The notes beneath the pieces were generated by a model that saw only the letters and a list, made by a program, of their open reading frames with translations, made no database searches and was not told the origin of the DNA. Of a stretch of 64,000 bases of DNA, positions 12,883 to 25,268 are shown in pieces (position 1 is the first letter of the stretch; every line of letters starts with the position of its first letter). Location of the stretch: the NCBI RefSeq assembly GCF_003286085.1, contig NW_020825322.1:682001-746000 (forward strand), read 5' to 3'. The stretch comes from Drosophila persimilis (taxonomy: Eukaryota; Arthropoda; Insecta; Diptera; Drosophilidae). A program made the translations under genes and the position numbers.

Positions 12883-12980
12883 TTGCATACGCCCCCAAAA
12901 TCAGCAATAAGTCGTGCAGCAAAGAATTACCCTTCGTTCGTCCGCCCGAAAGTATGCAGCCCCCGTAAAAGTATGCAATG
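12883..12980. promoter_or_regulatory. Cluster of three Su(Hw)-like sites, candidate 1A2-type insulator
   Basis: Three matches to the Su(Hw) core (TGCATACYY type) fall within 98 bp. They are TTGCATACGCCC on the plus strand at 12883–12894, CTGCATACTTTC on the minus strand at 12959–12948, and CATTGCATACTTTTAC on the minus strand at 12980–12965. The last closely resembles units in the gypsy insulator. The cluster lies between the yellow 3' end and achaete. The D. melanogaster 1A2 insulator occupies the equivalent interval and contains Su(Hw) sites. The GCATAC matches I noticed elsewhere in the window are isolated. Binding is inferred. Confidence 0.6.
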
Positions 12981-12989
12981 CAAATCGTA

Positions 12990-14170
12990 TCATTATTTGA
13001 GCGTGGCGCCATCCAGTGGCAGGTAGCGGAAGCTGAACGCATTAGGGGTACGGTACCGCTACAGTCAGAACAAATGTACATACATATTTTCAATAATGTT
13101 GACTGCCTTACAAGCATTTCATTTATTTTAAAATACCGTCTTCTAGGGTACAAGATTGCACCGTCCCTCAAATGGTACAGTCGCGGATCGTAACAGATGC
13201 AAGGCCTTGTAAGAAGCCACACCCTTGCGTTCGCGTCGATTGAGAGAAGGGCTGGACTGTTTAGCAGTAGATAAAATTCTTTTGAAATAAACGACATTAA
13301 TAGGTATCATTAAGTATCATAAGCTATTCACTAACCAACGCATATATGCTTTTTCTTTCTTCTTTTAGAGGGGGATTTCGGAATTATTCTACATTGTCGT
13401 ACTCTTCGTATATACCTACGTTTCGATTCGCCCTCCGGAAAACAATCATCAGCAATGCTGTGCCCAATGTAAATCTATTAATCAATTGTAATTTGATATT
13501 GAGAGCAATCTGACCAGCTCTAATAATGAAAATTCATTGACTCCTCTCGACTTGGTTTTGGAGTGCGACTGAGGCTGTGAACAGCGACTGTTGGGTCAGA
13601 GCTTGGACAGCATTGGCTCTTACGGAGTGCTGCCCCAAAGGCCCATGCCTTCAGAGTGCCACCACACTTGGCCGTTGGCTTACAGCTGGGACATCCTTTC
13701 AGCTCCTCTTTCCTTCCTTGTGGCCAACAATACGCTCTCTCCTGCGACCGCTCCAGCCACTCCTGCTGATCCTGCATCCACTATCATTAGCCGTGTGACC
13801 ATTAGCCATATTCGGGACAGCAGGAGGGCTGCTTTTTTGGTTTTCTGATATCCCCAAAATTGTGTATGCCACAAAATCTGAACACAGGGTGAACTCTTAT
13901 TTCTGTCGGTTTCACTCATTACTCTTTGTTAATAGGTTATAAGAAATGATTCTGAAAGCGGATCCTAATCTACATATGTACGTACATGCATATTTTCGCA
14001 TGGCTGCCATTAGTTGAGAGCTCAAGGTGTGATACATGCGACACAGAACCATCGTCTTATTCTTGACGAGTTGTTTATATCACTAATGGAAGTCATTCCT
14101 ACTTTCACGGAAGCAAAAAGAAACCGAAAACTTGGCCCAAAGCAGCCAAATGAATAAATAAAAAAAAAAT
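12990..14170. other. Intergenic DNA between the Su(Hw)-like cluster and the yellow 3' end
   Basis: No gene is supportable here. The first 300 bp past the cluster is compositionally mixed and could include old repeat DNA. A further TGCATATTTTC (13987–13997, plus strand), loosely like a Su(Hw) site, lies nearer the yellow 3' end. Confidence 0.4.
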
Positions 14171-14173
14171 AAA

Positions 14174-14179
14174 TTTATT
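14174..14179 (-). terminator. Candidate poly(A) signal of yellow
   Basis: The minus strand carries AATAAA in an AT-rich run about 210 nt past the yellow stop codon. This is a normal distance for a Drosophila 3' UTR. Confidence 0.6.
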
Positions 14180-14387
14180 TTTTGCTTAGATTACAAACTA
14201 CAAGTAAATGGAAATCGTATTTCAGTGTCTATTACATCAAGTGAAGGTATCATACGAGTGTACGAGTATTTGTGGTGTGGCCTTAAGAATTCCGTTTGTT
14301 TTGTTCTTTAAATATCCTACAGCAATCGAGTAGGTTGCCCCAGCTCGACGGCGAGTCACCCTACACCCAGTTGGGGAGCCAGATGGC

Positions 14388-15805
14388 CTAGCCCTGGTGC
14401 TGGTGGTGCCACCAGCCCGACTGTCGGGCATTTACGTAGGTCTTGAGACCCCCGCCGACCTGGGACTGTGTCGGCTGGAGGGTGGGGAAGAGATGGGGCC
14501 CGCTGGTTTCGTAGTTGAGGCCGTTGTGCTGATTGAACACGTACGCCTTGGGCACCTCTATGCCGGCCGGGCCGACCGAGTTCGTCGACACACTCACGCT
14601 GGACACCACCTGGCCAGGACCGCCGGGACTGGCGCCTAGGGACGGCAGATAGCTGCGGCTGGGCGGCGAGGGGCCCCAGCTCGTCTGTGGTTTCTGGGGG
14701 AGGACTGGGCGATACTGGTTGGTGTAGAGCGGTGGTCCGACGGCGGACAGACCGGGACGGGGGCCGGGACCCACCTGCTTCGGAATTGAGACCGTATTGG
14801 GGGGACCGTAGGCGTTGTTCCGCAGGTCGCAGACGGTGTTTTCGATGAGCGTTGCCAGCGGGGCCGTGTAGATCCGGAAGTTGATGTCCGAGTAGTCCAG
14901 ATCGGAGAGCAGGAACACTGGCATCCGGTCAGACAGCACCCACACGTTCTTGTTCTCATCGATCTTCACGTCGGCGGGGAAGACAAGGCCCACATCGTCA
15001 CGGTCCACAATGCCATGAAACTGTGGCGAGTAGGGCATCGATGAGTGCCAGCAGCCAACGGCGTTCTGGTCGATCAGATTGAATAGCTCCACGCCGTCAT
15101 CGCTCATCACCCGGGAGGTGGTATGGGCATTGGGACCACGCTCGTCCAAGGCCACAAAGTCGTGGTAGCTGTCCTCGATGCGGGTCTCGTCCCGCAGGAT
15201 CCGGGTCGATACGGCGAACTGGCGATGACTGGCCAGGGGACTGAAGTAGAGGGTGCGGTAGCCGTCCGAGCGGATCGGAGTCAGCGACATGCCAAAAATG
15301 CCCTCCTCGCCCCACTGGAAGTTGATTCCTGCCACGTTGAAGTCGCCGCGCAGGGGGTCCGGGAAGAAGTAAGAGTGAGCCGAGAAGCGCCACGACTTGT
15401 TCAGCTCCCAGGAGTACGAGATCAGCCCGTAGCCCAGCTCGTCCGCAAAGTAGGCGTAGGCATCGTCACAGTTCTTGCCAATGTCGACGGCAATGTTGGC
15501 TATGAAGGTGTTCGGATTGGTGTCCGCCGCGGGCAGCTCGTAGCGTCGGATGCGGGTGTTGGTGGTCAGATCGAAGACGTTTATCGCATACGGGCAGGGA
15601 TTGGTGGTGGTGTTGCCGATGCCCACGGTGCCCGTGTCCAGGACCCACAGACGTCCGCACTCGTCCACCTTGATGCGGTAGGCTGTGGTGATGCTGTTCG
15701 CGCAGTCCCCGGCCGTATTCGCCCGCCAGTCCGGATACGGAATCAGTTCTGGGGAGCCCGTCACACTGTGGTCCATGTTGATGTAGGTCAGCGTGGCCGG
15801 AATGC
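14388..15805 (-). CDS. y: yellow coding exon 2
   Basis: This 1418-nt exon encodes most of the protein, from GIPATLTYINMDHS to the stop. The acceptor is TTTCCAG|GCATTCC after a pyrimidine-rich tract, with a branch-like CTAAC upstream. The open frame continues to about 15908 into intron sequence, but the splice junction rather than that frame sets the exon edge. Confidence 0.95.
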
Positions 15806-18800
15806 CTGGAAAGAGAGGAAGGTAGGGCGTTAGAAGGCGAGCACCGATATCTGCATGGAGCGATTCGATTGGCTCATATTCGTGCCACATGCTGCAGGTT
15901 GCGTGCAATTTCCGATGTCATTAGCCACACTGAGACTGAGGCAACCAGCCCCAAAGCTGACATCATCGTCGTCGGCATAGTCATCGTCAGCGATTTCCGC
16001 TCCAATTGCATTCGGGCACTTGAGCACTTGCTCTTCTATCTCTTGGCCAACATGCGGCCACTTAGCCAAACCAGACTGGTCTCGTCTGTCGGCAGTCTGG
16101 CAGCCAACAGTAGCGGGCGTGCGCCTCCAGACTCCACCCAGCCCCCATCCCCCAGGCAATCCATCAGTTGTTTACGATCAGAGATACATGACAGTGGCTT
16201 TCCGCCTAGTCACCGCCTTTCAATTCGTATTTATCCAAGTCAATTTACGCTGCCAGGGCAGTCGAGAGACCAGTGGATAACTCATTAGCCTCAAGTTGGA
16301 TCGGGCAAATCTTCACTCCTACACTGCGCCAAAATCTAGTGGCCAGAATCTAGTTTTGAAAGCAGCTTTCGAGAGATTTGCCTGCGACAAAATACTACAA
16401 CCTAACGACATGAAAATGGCAGGCTAGCCGCGGGGGTCCCCTGGCTTTACATTGCATTGCTGATCAATCATTTTCATGCTCGTAGCAGTTGCATGATTAA
16501 GTGACTTCATTGGCCACGTTTTCTTAGCTGAATTATTAAGCACGTGACGATTAGTTGGACTATCTTAAAAACCAAACGAGTTTATCTCTGATAGAAATTA
16601 TGGTTGGGATCCGATCTTTAATGCTCTATTGCAGCATTTCTATACAGCTGTTTTGTGGACATTATCATGATCATAATATATCATTTAGGAAAAGCTACCT
16701 GATTTTCTTTTAGAATGAACGCTTTTGAATGAACGAGGGATAATCCAATGCTTATATTTATACTCCTGTTCCATTAAAACACATTTCGGGACATTCGTGA
16801 AATGATTCGCTGTAGAAATTTCCCATAGCCAAACGGACACATTCGAATCGAATGACTCGAACAGAGAAGAGACCATTAGATGTGGCCACTGGTACTTCTA
16901 AACAATGTTCTTGAGGCGAACTAACCAAATACGCCTCTGTGGAATTCCAGAAAAGTTACCTTTAGAAAGTACTTTCAATTAATTGGCAGTCTAATTGATA
17001 TGGATTCATAAATTAATAAATATATACGCTTCAGAAGGATTCCAATCGATTGGGATTGGGCAAGTAAGCTCCATTCAATAATTGCCTCCACTAGATCTTC
17101 CGACATTCCTGACAACCACCACTGACAATCCACTCTAATCCAATTCAATCCAATCCAATGACCCGCTGTGCTCGCACACCTATTGACAACATTAATGCTG
17201 ATGAATGAATTAGCGCGGTCCATAAGAAATACCCCAATGGTACACACATCATCTCTTAATTACAACCTGCCTCCCATGTTCAGCTGCTGACGTGGACCCG
17301 GTCAACTCGCCTCTGCCTGGCCTGGCCTGGCCAATGAATTCCGCTGATAGACGAGTCTTGGAGTGGGGCCCCGCACATAACGAGAGTCGTTGCCAGTGCA
17401 ATTAATGCCAGCAATTTTCTGTCTGTATATTTTGCAGTTTCATTTTCGTTTCAGTGTATGCGCGGCATTCTCAGTCCCATTTCGATTTCGACTTCAATTT
17501 AAATTTCAGATTCGACTTCAATTGGTAATCTTGTCGCATTGCTAGTATGCCCAACCTATTGCCCAAGTCCGAGTAAGAGGTTCATTAGATATGTGGGAAC
17601 TGCAGCTGGAACTGAGACCGAAACGCACAGACAACTGTCAGCCAAGATTTGATCTTGACTGGTATTGAGAATTGATCTTGCGGCCAATTGGCTGACTCTT
17701 TTCGATTGACGATTGCATTTCTCCTCCCTCTCACTCGTGGAATGCCCTTGCGTGGGCCACTTTGCATAGCTGAAGCTGAAGTGGTCTCAAAGGCATCGCT
17801 ATTAGCCATAAGCCATCACTCATAACTGTCAACTGCAGGTGGCTGGCCCCACCTGCTGTTTACTGTTGGCTGTTTGTTGTTGGCTGCGCTTTCTGCTCTG
17901 GCTATGGCTACCGCTGATTTTGTTTGGCTAATTGATCTGCTTTTGTGGGCCGATGCCGATCCATTGGAGCGTGCCACAAATATTTCTCTTTACTATAATT
18001 TCTGTGTACTTTTGATTGCTATTATTTATTTACTTATTTGGCCTTCTGTTGGGCACTTTTTGGGCATTCGAATGATTTTTTTGTTTTTTTTTTTTTTTGT
18101 TTCGCATTCTCGCCCTCAAGGCTGGGCCAGAATGCCGGGCTTACATAATGAGAGAAAGATACGTACCCCGGGACAAGGGTCAAATTTTTTCGATTTCCCC
18201 AAGGGTTTTGGAAACTTTTGGCAACTTTTGGCAACCCATCATAATCCCCTTGTCTCTCTGAGCAGAACAATACGATCCTATTTCGATGTTTATTTTAGTT
18301 TTGAATGCTTCGAGTGTCGACGACGGCTTTTGTGCAACTCTCACTTTGATTGAACTGAAAGCTAATCATTGGTTAATGGCATAATGCCATAATATTTTTA
18401 TTGTATTTGGATTAGGTTTCCATTTGTAACAGCCTGCGTTGTGGCTCTGGCTGGGGCTGGGGCTGGGGCTGACCCTGAAGAAGCCTTCACAATTGCCAGA
18501 TATAATACCCCCACATACAATATAAAATATACTCGAATATACGCGTATGGCTATGGTCATATAATACCAATGCCGCCGCGTGTCTTGGCTTCGGCTTCAG
18601 CTTCAGTTTCGGCTTTACAACGTTTAATTGTTGAAAATGTAAATGCAACACATGAATGCGCTCCGAGTATTAACCGGATCTCGGAGAGGTCAAACTAACG
18701 TTAACAAAACTATGACAACTCGGGTGCCGGAAATCGATTTGTGAATGGGATACACAATGGGCATAGCTATTGGGATGGGCGGAAGAACGGACAGAAGATT

Positions 18801-19672
18801 CCAGAAGATCCTCCCACCTGTAGAGGAGTATATTTTGAAGATACTGTTATCGATCACTGGATAGAGATAGATAATATAGAAAAGGAATATATCTTTTTTG
18901 CCTAAAGATAATGAACTGTGAATAATTTGCAATGGAGATAATGGGATATCAGGATAATAATAGATCTTTTATAGCTCGAAAAGATTTGCATAGCATTGAT
19001 TTCTTTATCGACAAGGGTCAGGGGAAAAATTCTGTAACTGAATTGAAAGATGATTAAAATAATCGACGTTTTAAATGTACATATTTCTGCCATCTAGGAT
19101 ATCGATAATAGTACTATATACCTGCAAATATTTCACAGATTTCTACCAAAACTATATGTCCAGAAGACCATTCATGGGACATAATACTTGGACCTGAGCC
19201 AACGGACAGACTCGTTCAATTACTTAAGTAAGTTTCCCTAAAAGAGACATTCCTAAATGAGAGGGGGGTCTCTCTCACTATCTCTCAATCGCTCGGTGCA
19301 AATCAATTAGTCACACAATTTAACACATGAATTGTAAGTGCTAATGATGCCCAAAACTGCATCGAGAGTAGCAGCTGCATTTCCATAGTCGTGGGGCTGG
19401 TACTTACCATCTCGCCAGCGAGGAACGGTGACAAACAGGCGATTGCCAAAGTGCTCGACTCCGACGGGCAGGGCGTTCTGGGGAATATAGTCGCCGCTGG
19501 CCATGGCCTGCTCCTTGAGCCTGGCGTTCGGGAAGGCAAAGTCCAGCTGGTTCCAGCTGTAGCGCTCCTGCAGCTTGTAGGCGGCCTGCGTCGGGGTCAC
19601 CATTGTGACGGCGACCAGCAGGAGCGAAAGCGCTGTCAGGAGTCCTATTCCTCCTTTGTCCTGGACGTGCAT
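14388..19672 (-). CDS. y: Yellow, secreted MRJP/Yellow-family pigmentation protein
   Basis: Coding exons 19672–19408 and 15805–14388 join in phase 1 (GAT G|GC ATT) to give 560 residues, against 541 in D. melanogaster. Yellow is a secreted protein needed for black melanin in the cuticle and for aspects of male courtship; its biochemical activity is debated. A signal peptide covers about residues 1–31, with a hydrophobic LLTALSLLLVAVTMV core ending near TQAA. The rest is the MRJP/Yellow domain, with conserved stretches such as ECGRLWVLDTGT, YFADELGYGL and NFQWGEEGIFGMS. A Pro-rich linker follows, then the characteristic C-terminus SGWWHHQHQG. An NTT glycosylation sequon is present. Most of the length difference lies in the Pro/Gly-rich linker. 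Both splice sites are canonical and no lesion is visible. The gene is co-oriented with achaete. Confidence 0.97.
15806..19407 (-). other. yellow intron
   Basis: This single 3.6-kb intron starts with the donor GTAAGTACC and ends TTTCCAG. No ORF within it looks coding. In D. melanogaster the bristle enhancer of yellow lies in this intron, so the same role is expected. A T-run near 18080 and GGGGCT repeats near 18455 are the visible simple sequences. Confidence 0.8.
19408..19672 (-). CDS. y: yellow coding exon 1
   Basis: It encodes residues 1–88 plus one base: signal peptide, then AYKLQERYSWNQLDFAFPNARLKEQ up to VPRWRDG. The donor reads GATG|GTAAGTA. The ATG at 19670–19672 precedes the signal peptide directly, and no better in-frame start exists upstream. 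Confidence 0.95.
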
Positions 19673-19853
19673 GGTGTCGGAGGAGCTGGATAACCCTTGG
19701 TTTTAAATCACAAATCAACACTGGGGAACACGCAAAAGAGTTGGATGGCGAACCAAACAAAAAAAAATCCTGGGTTCTGTATGAAGTGTTTGGATAGTTG
19801 GATAGAGTTCTTGTGTCTTAATCCTCTTCTGTGGACCGTGGCGCGCTTACGAC

Positions 19854-19885
19854 TGTTGGCCATAATATGTCGGCCACGTTTTATA
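19854..19885 (-). promoter_or_regulatory. yellow core promoter (TATA and initiator)
   Basis: On the minus strand TATAAA covers 19885–19880. An initiator-like ACAGTC has its A at 19854, 31 nt from the TATA T. The predicted 5' UTR of about 180 nt is similar to that of D. melanogaster yellow. Confidence 0.75.
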
Positions 19886-22800
19886 TGAAGTTTTTTTGTT
19901 TCATCGGCATCGTCACAACACACGAGACGGTTGGATAGACGAAGGCGCCAACGCGTGGCCGCCTCTTCGGCACTAGCGCTAGCATTTCGCAGTGGTTCGT
20001 TGTGGTTCGTTTAGTGGTTCGCAGTGTGGTTCGTGCCACGAGCTTCGCTTCGGGGATTGTGCGTCGCTGTCTTCCATGATTGATTTTCACGCATTTTTAG
20101 CGGCCGCTTGAGTTCCGTTTAATAAATATCGAGACCCACAACCGCCCCAAACGAGCCCCGAACACCTTTCGCCGTGAGCTCTCTAGGCAGTTTGCGATTT
20201 TTTGTTTAATTTTGAATTTTTTTGGAATTGAATTGCTTGGCCAGGTTTCGATTGTATTGGATGATTCACGATCCATTATCGAGGGTCAAATGCGGTTGCT
20301 TTCCGCTTTTAGAAGCCCGATAATTGCTTCTGGGCCTGCTCAATGGGCCTCGCACCAGATGGCACCCAGAAGAGCTGGCCATTGAGGAAGAGATTACAAG
20401 TGAATGGCTGGACTTTAGGGTAATGCTCTAATGGCTCCAACGGCAAAAGACGCACGAATGCGAATTTGCGAATGTGCGAATGCATATGTAAATGCGGTCA
20501 AGACAGCCGAAGGTGTTGGCATAACTCTCGAGTCAATGCACCTGGGCCAGACCCCAGCCACGCATTATGCACATGCCAAGGAGAACTGAGGGAGGGAAAG
20601 GGGGAGCATTAGTTAGCCAATCTGTAGCCGATCTGTACTGGAACCACAGCCAGCGACTTTCCGACTGCCATGGCAGTCTTTCGTAAGTGCCAGTGCCTAG
20701 CACTAATCTGAAATCATAAGTGTCTCGAGACCAGTTAAAGCCGTTCAACTTGATCCTGTGGCACCGTTCTGCTGGTGATTGCTGACGGCAATGCGGTGGA
20801 GACACCTACTCAACCACCTCTAGCCACAAGCCACCGAGCCACCCTTAGAGCCCGCCTGCCCCACATAATTACCACTAATGTGGCCTGCAGTGCGCCCCAC
20901 TCGGCATAACCTGTGCGTGTTATTAATTAATATCATGTTAATGCTGCAGCTGTGTCTCTGAATGTTGCCACTGCCGCCGCTGCCGCTGCTGCTGCTGCAG
21001 TGCTTCTGGATGTTGCATAACCCTCGGCCGCCTGTCGAGTCTGTAACGTACCACACGTGGCACAACCTGTGCGTGTTATCAATCAACTGCATACTGCTGT
21101 TGTGACTGTTAATGGTGCTGTGGATATTGCTGCGGTGTCTGTTAATTTTCCTGCCGCATCTGTGGAGGCTGCTTCTGTGTCTGTTAATGCCGCTGCAGTG
21201 TATGTTAATGTTGCTGTGGAAGCTGCTGCTCTGTCTGTTAGTATTGCACAACCCATGGCCGCCTGCCGCCTACCGCTTGTGGTGAGAGCAGAGCGCTCTT
21301 CAGCTAAATTGCAATTAATAAGCCAGTCGACGTAAAACCTAGATATGGACATAAATTGCACTTGTATCGATCAACTATGATTTATTAGTACAATATTAGT
21401 ACACATACGTTATATTTGTTTGGCCAAAGAGTGTTGCCCGTCCCTCCTGTCCGTTCGTCCGTTGTCCGTTGTCCGTTGTCCGTTCAGTGTCCGATTCGAT
21501 CGCATTATAAATTTTTCTATTGGCGTACACAATTTTCCCAATAATTTAAACGAGTTTTTCCAGCACGAAATCAAACAAAACAACATTATCGAGTGGTCGT
21601 CGACTAAGTGGCCAAATGTTGCCACGGATCCGCACACACTCTTTGGCATAATTGCCACACGCTCCAAACTTATGCAACATCTGCGGCAGCTGCAGCAACA
21701 GCAGCAGCAACAGCAGCAGCTACAGCATCAACAAAGCTAAGGATAAAGCCAATCCGGGCGGAAAACAAAAACACATAATGACATTGCCCGCTCTTGGTCT
21801 CCCCTTATGGACATCATTTGAACATTTTTCTATATTTACTTTTATTTTCCATTTTCGAAGGTGGTTTTTTCTTTGTTTTTCCTTCATTTTTATCTCCATC
21901 TGGGGTTCGACCGAGGAAACCTGTTGCCCAACTTCCCGTAACCTTAGCTCCGACATCATTTTCCATTGATTTCAAGTTCAATGTCTGGGGCCGGGGCTTT
22001 ATTTTCAGCCGCTGAACATTTTCCAGATTTATTCGGGCAACAACTGCATTCGAAACCCTGCTTTCGAGTTTCCTGCTTACGAGTACACGAGTGTGCCACC
22101 CAAGCACATCACCTGTCCCCAATGAACACACGGACAATATTTGGTATGACAACGAGTCGGATTAAAGCTATTGCTGGCGTTTTGGTTCGTTAGATTACCT
22201 CAGACATAATTTGCTTGCTACTGCTGCAGCTACTGCCAGTGCACTTGTCACGCAAGGAGTTGTAGAGGAAGCTGGGATGATGTCATGTACGGGGGTTACA
22301 CCATCGCGGGGCCACCAGCCAGAAGCTGGAGCTGAATCGGAGGAGCTCTCGATAGCATATGAATAGCATTTGGTGGAGTGCATAAATCAGCCTTGTTTCA
22401 GTCGAAATTTACGATCGTGTTGCGCATAGGATACGTATATCATAGGCTGCACAGCGCATAAACTCTGCGAGATACGCGATGTGGCAATCGACTGGTAATC
22501 GATTAATAATCGCCTGATCTGCCGAGGTGACGATGTTTCCGACAGGTGCACAACAATGTCTGATATACAGCGAGTGTGGACGATAATTCGATTTGTACAT
22601 TACTTTATTGATATGCAAATAAGCAAGTTCGGGCGAGTGCGCAGGCGCAGGAAAACTCCATTAGTTAACAGGCAAAATTTACTAGTTCAGGTTCAGTAAA
22701 ACCTCATTAGCTAATGGACAAGTTAATTATGATTGTTTGGTTCGCTTGATTAAATTTCGATGTACCTTTGGGACCCCCTGTGAAGCTACAGTTACGATTC

Positions 22801-23350
22801 GACCATTCTGTTTAAATGATATAAGTCCCAAAAAGATATCGATGTTCCTTGTTATCTAGACTCGATTCCGATGAATACATATGTATAGTATGTAAGTAAA
22901 TGGATTGATTCATAGTTATTGTTGTTAGCCATTATTTTGCTTACAAATTTCTTTTCATTACTTTGCCCAGGACAAACTTTGCCCTTCAAATGAGTACTTC
23001 AGATGAATTGTGGAATGTTATAGTTGATCTATCATTTATCTGTATATATCTAAATATGCTTGTACTATGTATTATTCCAAGTACTCTTTCTTGAAGAAAC
23101 TTCCTTCAGCATAATCTTTGCCATTCTTGTAACATTGTGTCCAAAAACAGCTCAAATGAAATGAGATAACATCAAAACTAGCGAATTGTTTGGTTTCGGA
23201 ATCAACATTCCAGTGGAACCAACATCATCTGCGAATGTAATGTTATAGGTGCTACAATTTTTAACCACAACCACAACCACAATAAACTATTTCACTCTGT
23301 TGCTGAAAGTCCATGAAGCAATGGAGCAATCACTCCAAAATCTAGGTGGA
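19886..23350. other. Upstream regulatory DNA of yellow
   Basis: No coding gene is supportable here. Body and wing enhancers of yellow lie in the 5' intergenic region in D. melanogaster and in part in other species, so this is the expected location. The most distinctive content is the imperfect duplication at 20903–21264. A CAG run lies at about 21688–21720. Confidence 0.5.
20903..21264. repeat. Imperfect direct duplication with internal degenerate repeats
   Basis: Two copies share the same beginning (GGCAYAACCTGTGCGTGTTAT at 20903 and 21059) and the same end (TTGCAYAACCC…GGCCGCCTG near 21013–21034 and 21243–21264). Copy 1 is about 132 bp and copy 2 about 206 bp. Copy 2 is longer because of extra GTGTCTGTTAAT-like units at about 21135, 21177, 21199 and 21231, mixed with GCTGCTG. 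The block lies 1–1.4 kb upstream of the predicted yellow start. Confidence 0.6.
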
Positions 23351-23355
23351 ACATA

Positions 23356-23361
23356 TTTATT
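23356..23361 (-). terminator. Candidate poly(A) signal of the 79-residue secreted-protein gene
   Basis: The minus strand reads AATAAA about 140 nt past the stop codon at 23501. Confidence 0.5.
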
Positions 23362-23500
23362 GTACTGGTATTTAATTAGGATATTAATATGCTGAAACTT
23401 CACCAAAATGCTGAATAATCTTTAGCATTTTCCAGTTTTAATTAAGAGCTCTGTTTAACCTCAATTGACTATGGTACATTTTTAACAAGTTTTAACAAGT

Positions 23501-23740
23501 TTAGAACCACCACGGAGGCGGTGGACGGGTATAATCCGCCACATTGATATAATCCTGCTGGACATTGGCCTCCTCAGCAGTCTGCGACTCATCCGATTCG
23601 GGATCTCCAACCAGAGACTCATCCGATCCGGAGTCCTCCACCTCATCCGCCTCCAGGGAGGATGGCTGGGCCACAGCCATCGATGCCAGCACAGCGAAGA
23701 CGAGCATCAGGCCAAAAACGATCTGCCATTGCAACTTCAT
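23501..23740 (-). CDS. Small acidic secreted protein with C-terminal VADY…PPWWF
   Basis: I do not recognise this 79-residue protein by name. An N-terminal signal peptide (about 1–24, with core IVFGLMLVFAVLASMAVA) is followed by a very acidic Ser/Glu/Asp-rich middle and a compact C-terminus INVADYTRPPPPWWF. The C-terminus strongly resembles that of the protein at 26819–27199 (LDVADYVRSEAPWWFN), 3 kb away on the same strand, so the two look like diverged tandem paralogues. The gene is well formed: a TATA-like CATATAAG about 97 bp upstream, an initiator near 23805, a single exon and an AATAAA downstream. No Cys is present. A short secreted ligand, seminal-fluid or cuticle-associated protein is possible, but function is unknown. 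It lies upstream of yellow, which is not obviously related. Confidence 0.8.
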   Translation of the reverse strand: MKLQWQIVFGLMLVFAVLASMAVAQPSSLEADEVEDSGSDESLVGDPESDESQTAEEANVQQDYINVADYTRPPPPWWF

Positions 23741-23804
23741 GATTACTGGATACTGGACTCTGGAGATCTCGAAGGAAGAGAGAGAGCGAAAGTTGTCTTC
23801 TGAC

Positions 23805-23839
23805 TGTGACTGTGACCCAAACGAGTCGGGTCTTATATG
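23805..23839 (-). promoter_or_regulatory. Core promoter of the 79-residue secreted-protein gene
   Basis: On the minus strand CATATAAG covers 23839–23832. ACAGTCA has its A at 23805, about 32 nt from the TATA T. The 5' UTR would be about 65 nt. Confidence 0.65.
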
Positions 23840-23844
23840 CGATC

Positions 23845-25260
23845 TGAAACTAGAACTGGCTCCCGTTTTGGCAAAGTCTCTGTTGACTCTTGCCAGGGGT
23901 TTTGGGTTATTTCTGCCAGAACTGTTTGCTTTTCTTTGTCGCCAAATGAGTCTAAGAATGGGGTTACTTTTGAGTGAGTTTAAACTGGATTACCGTTCTG
24001 TAGATATGTATGTAGTATAATACTGTATCTATATTAAAAACTAGAAAAATATTCCATATACAAAACAATAGTTACCATTCATCATGCCTCATGTTAACAA
24101 TTTCTTTAAAATAAAATGATCATTACAAAACAGGTGTTTTCTCAAACATATACATTAAACAATCAGCACTTGATCCACACTACATATATGTAGATGTTTT
24201 TATCGAACATCTTGTTAATAAATATCTACAATTTACTTAATCGTTATCATAAACGAATGGTAGCTGCAATTATCCGGTCGATTGCCTGCACAGAAAAAAA
24301 AACAAATATCACGTTTAAATGCGCACCGTAAGTGCTGCCAATTGCCTTCAAATTGATAAATAGAGAAATTCCTGAAAATGTGTGAGAAATGCAACAAAAT
24401 GGAGGTGTACGAGCATTCGCTATACCACATGCATACATCATTTTTGAAGCTGAAAGATCGGATATGCAGCGATATGAAGTAATATAATATCGAGTCCCGT
24501 TTCGCGGCATGTTTTTTCTCCGTGTGGTCCCAGTCCCCAGTCCCAACCCCCGCTCTCGCTCCCGCTCCCGTGCAGGGGCGTTGTGGGGGGTGCGTGCTAG
24601 CTGTGCAGCTTTCGGTTATTGCGACTCGTTTGGCTTTCGGATCATTTACCGATTTCCTGGTGAAAAGTTGTTGTTGCCGCTGTTTTGGCTGCTGCTGCTG
24701 CTGCCAATTAAAGTGGCTAAGAGCGTTGCAGCGAGAGCTGGAAACGTCACAAGCATGTCGTCCAGCTGTCGTCGCGCTTTGGCACTCCACTCGTGGCAAT
24801 TAGTTTTCAATTAAAAACTATTTAAATGCAACTGTCAAAAGCGATCTGCATGCGGCACGAAGAAATGGACCAGCTTCCAGAAAACAAAGAGACAGACAGA
24901 TGGCTTCCGATCAGCGACGGGACTGTCGAGGGTCTCATCTCATTGTGAAACGCGATATCTTTTTGTCCAGCCCAATCGACTTCATCTCCAGCTCCATTCC
25001 CCTGTAATAATACCCGCCCGCTGTGTGTAATTACAGTCAGCTTTTAAGATCGAGAACATTATCTGCTCGGCAATGTGAAGGACTACCACTGTCGATGCGG
25101 AGTGTTGAAAGTCAAATTGTAAGCCTCTAATTATGCATAAAAACTGTGCCTTTGTCTTGGCTAATTAAAACCTCAGCTGGTGATGGTAGATGGTAGATGG
25201 CAGATGGAAAGGCCGCTCACTGGTAACAGCAACAACATTTAATTATCAACTGAAGCTGAA
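23845..25260. other. Intergenic DNA without a supported gene
   Basis: AT-rich with local simple sequence: a C-rich CTCCCG run near 24540 and GCTGCT near 24690. I see no coding feature I would defend. Confidence 0.4.
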
Positions 25261-25268
25261 CAAGCTAG

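Noticed and set aside
15123..15833. Long plus-strand frame opposite yellow exon 2
   Set aside because: It is the antisense shadow of a GC-rich conserved exon.
24428..24440. Isolated GCATAC motifs elsewhere (for example 24428, 44465, 58093) as Su(Hw) sites
   Set aside because: They are single and lack the TTGC or pyrimidine flanks, unlike the cluster at 12883–12980.
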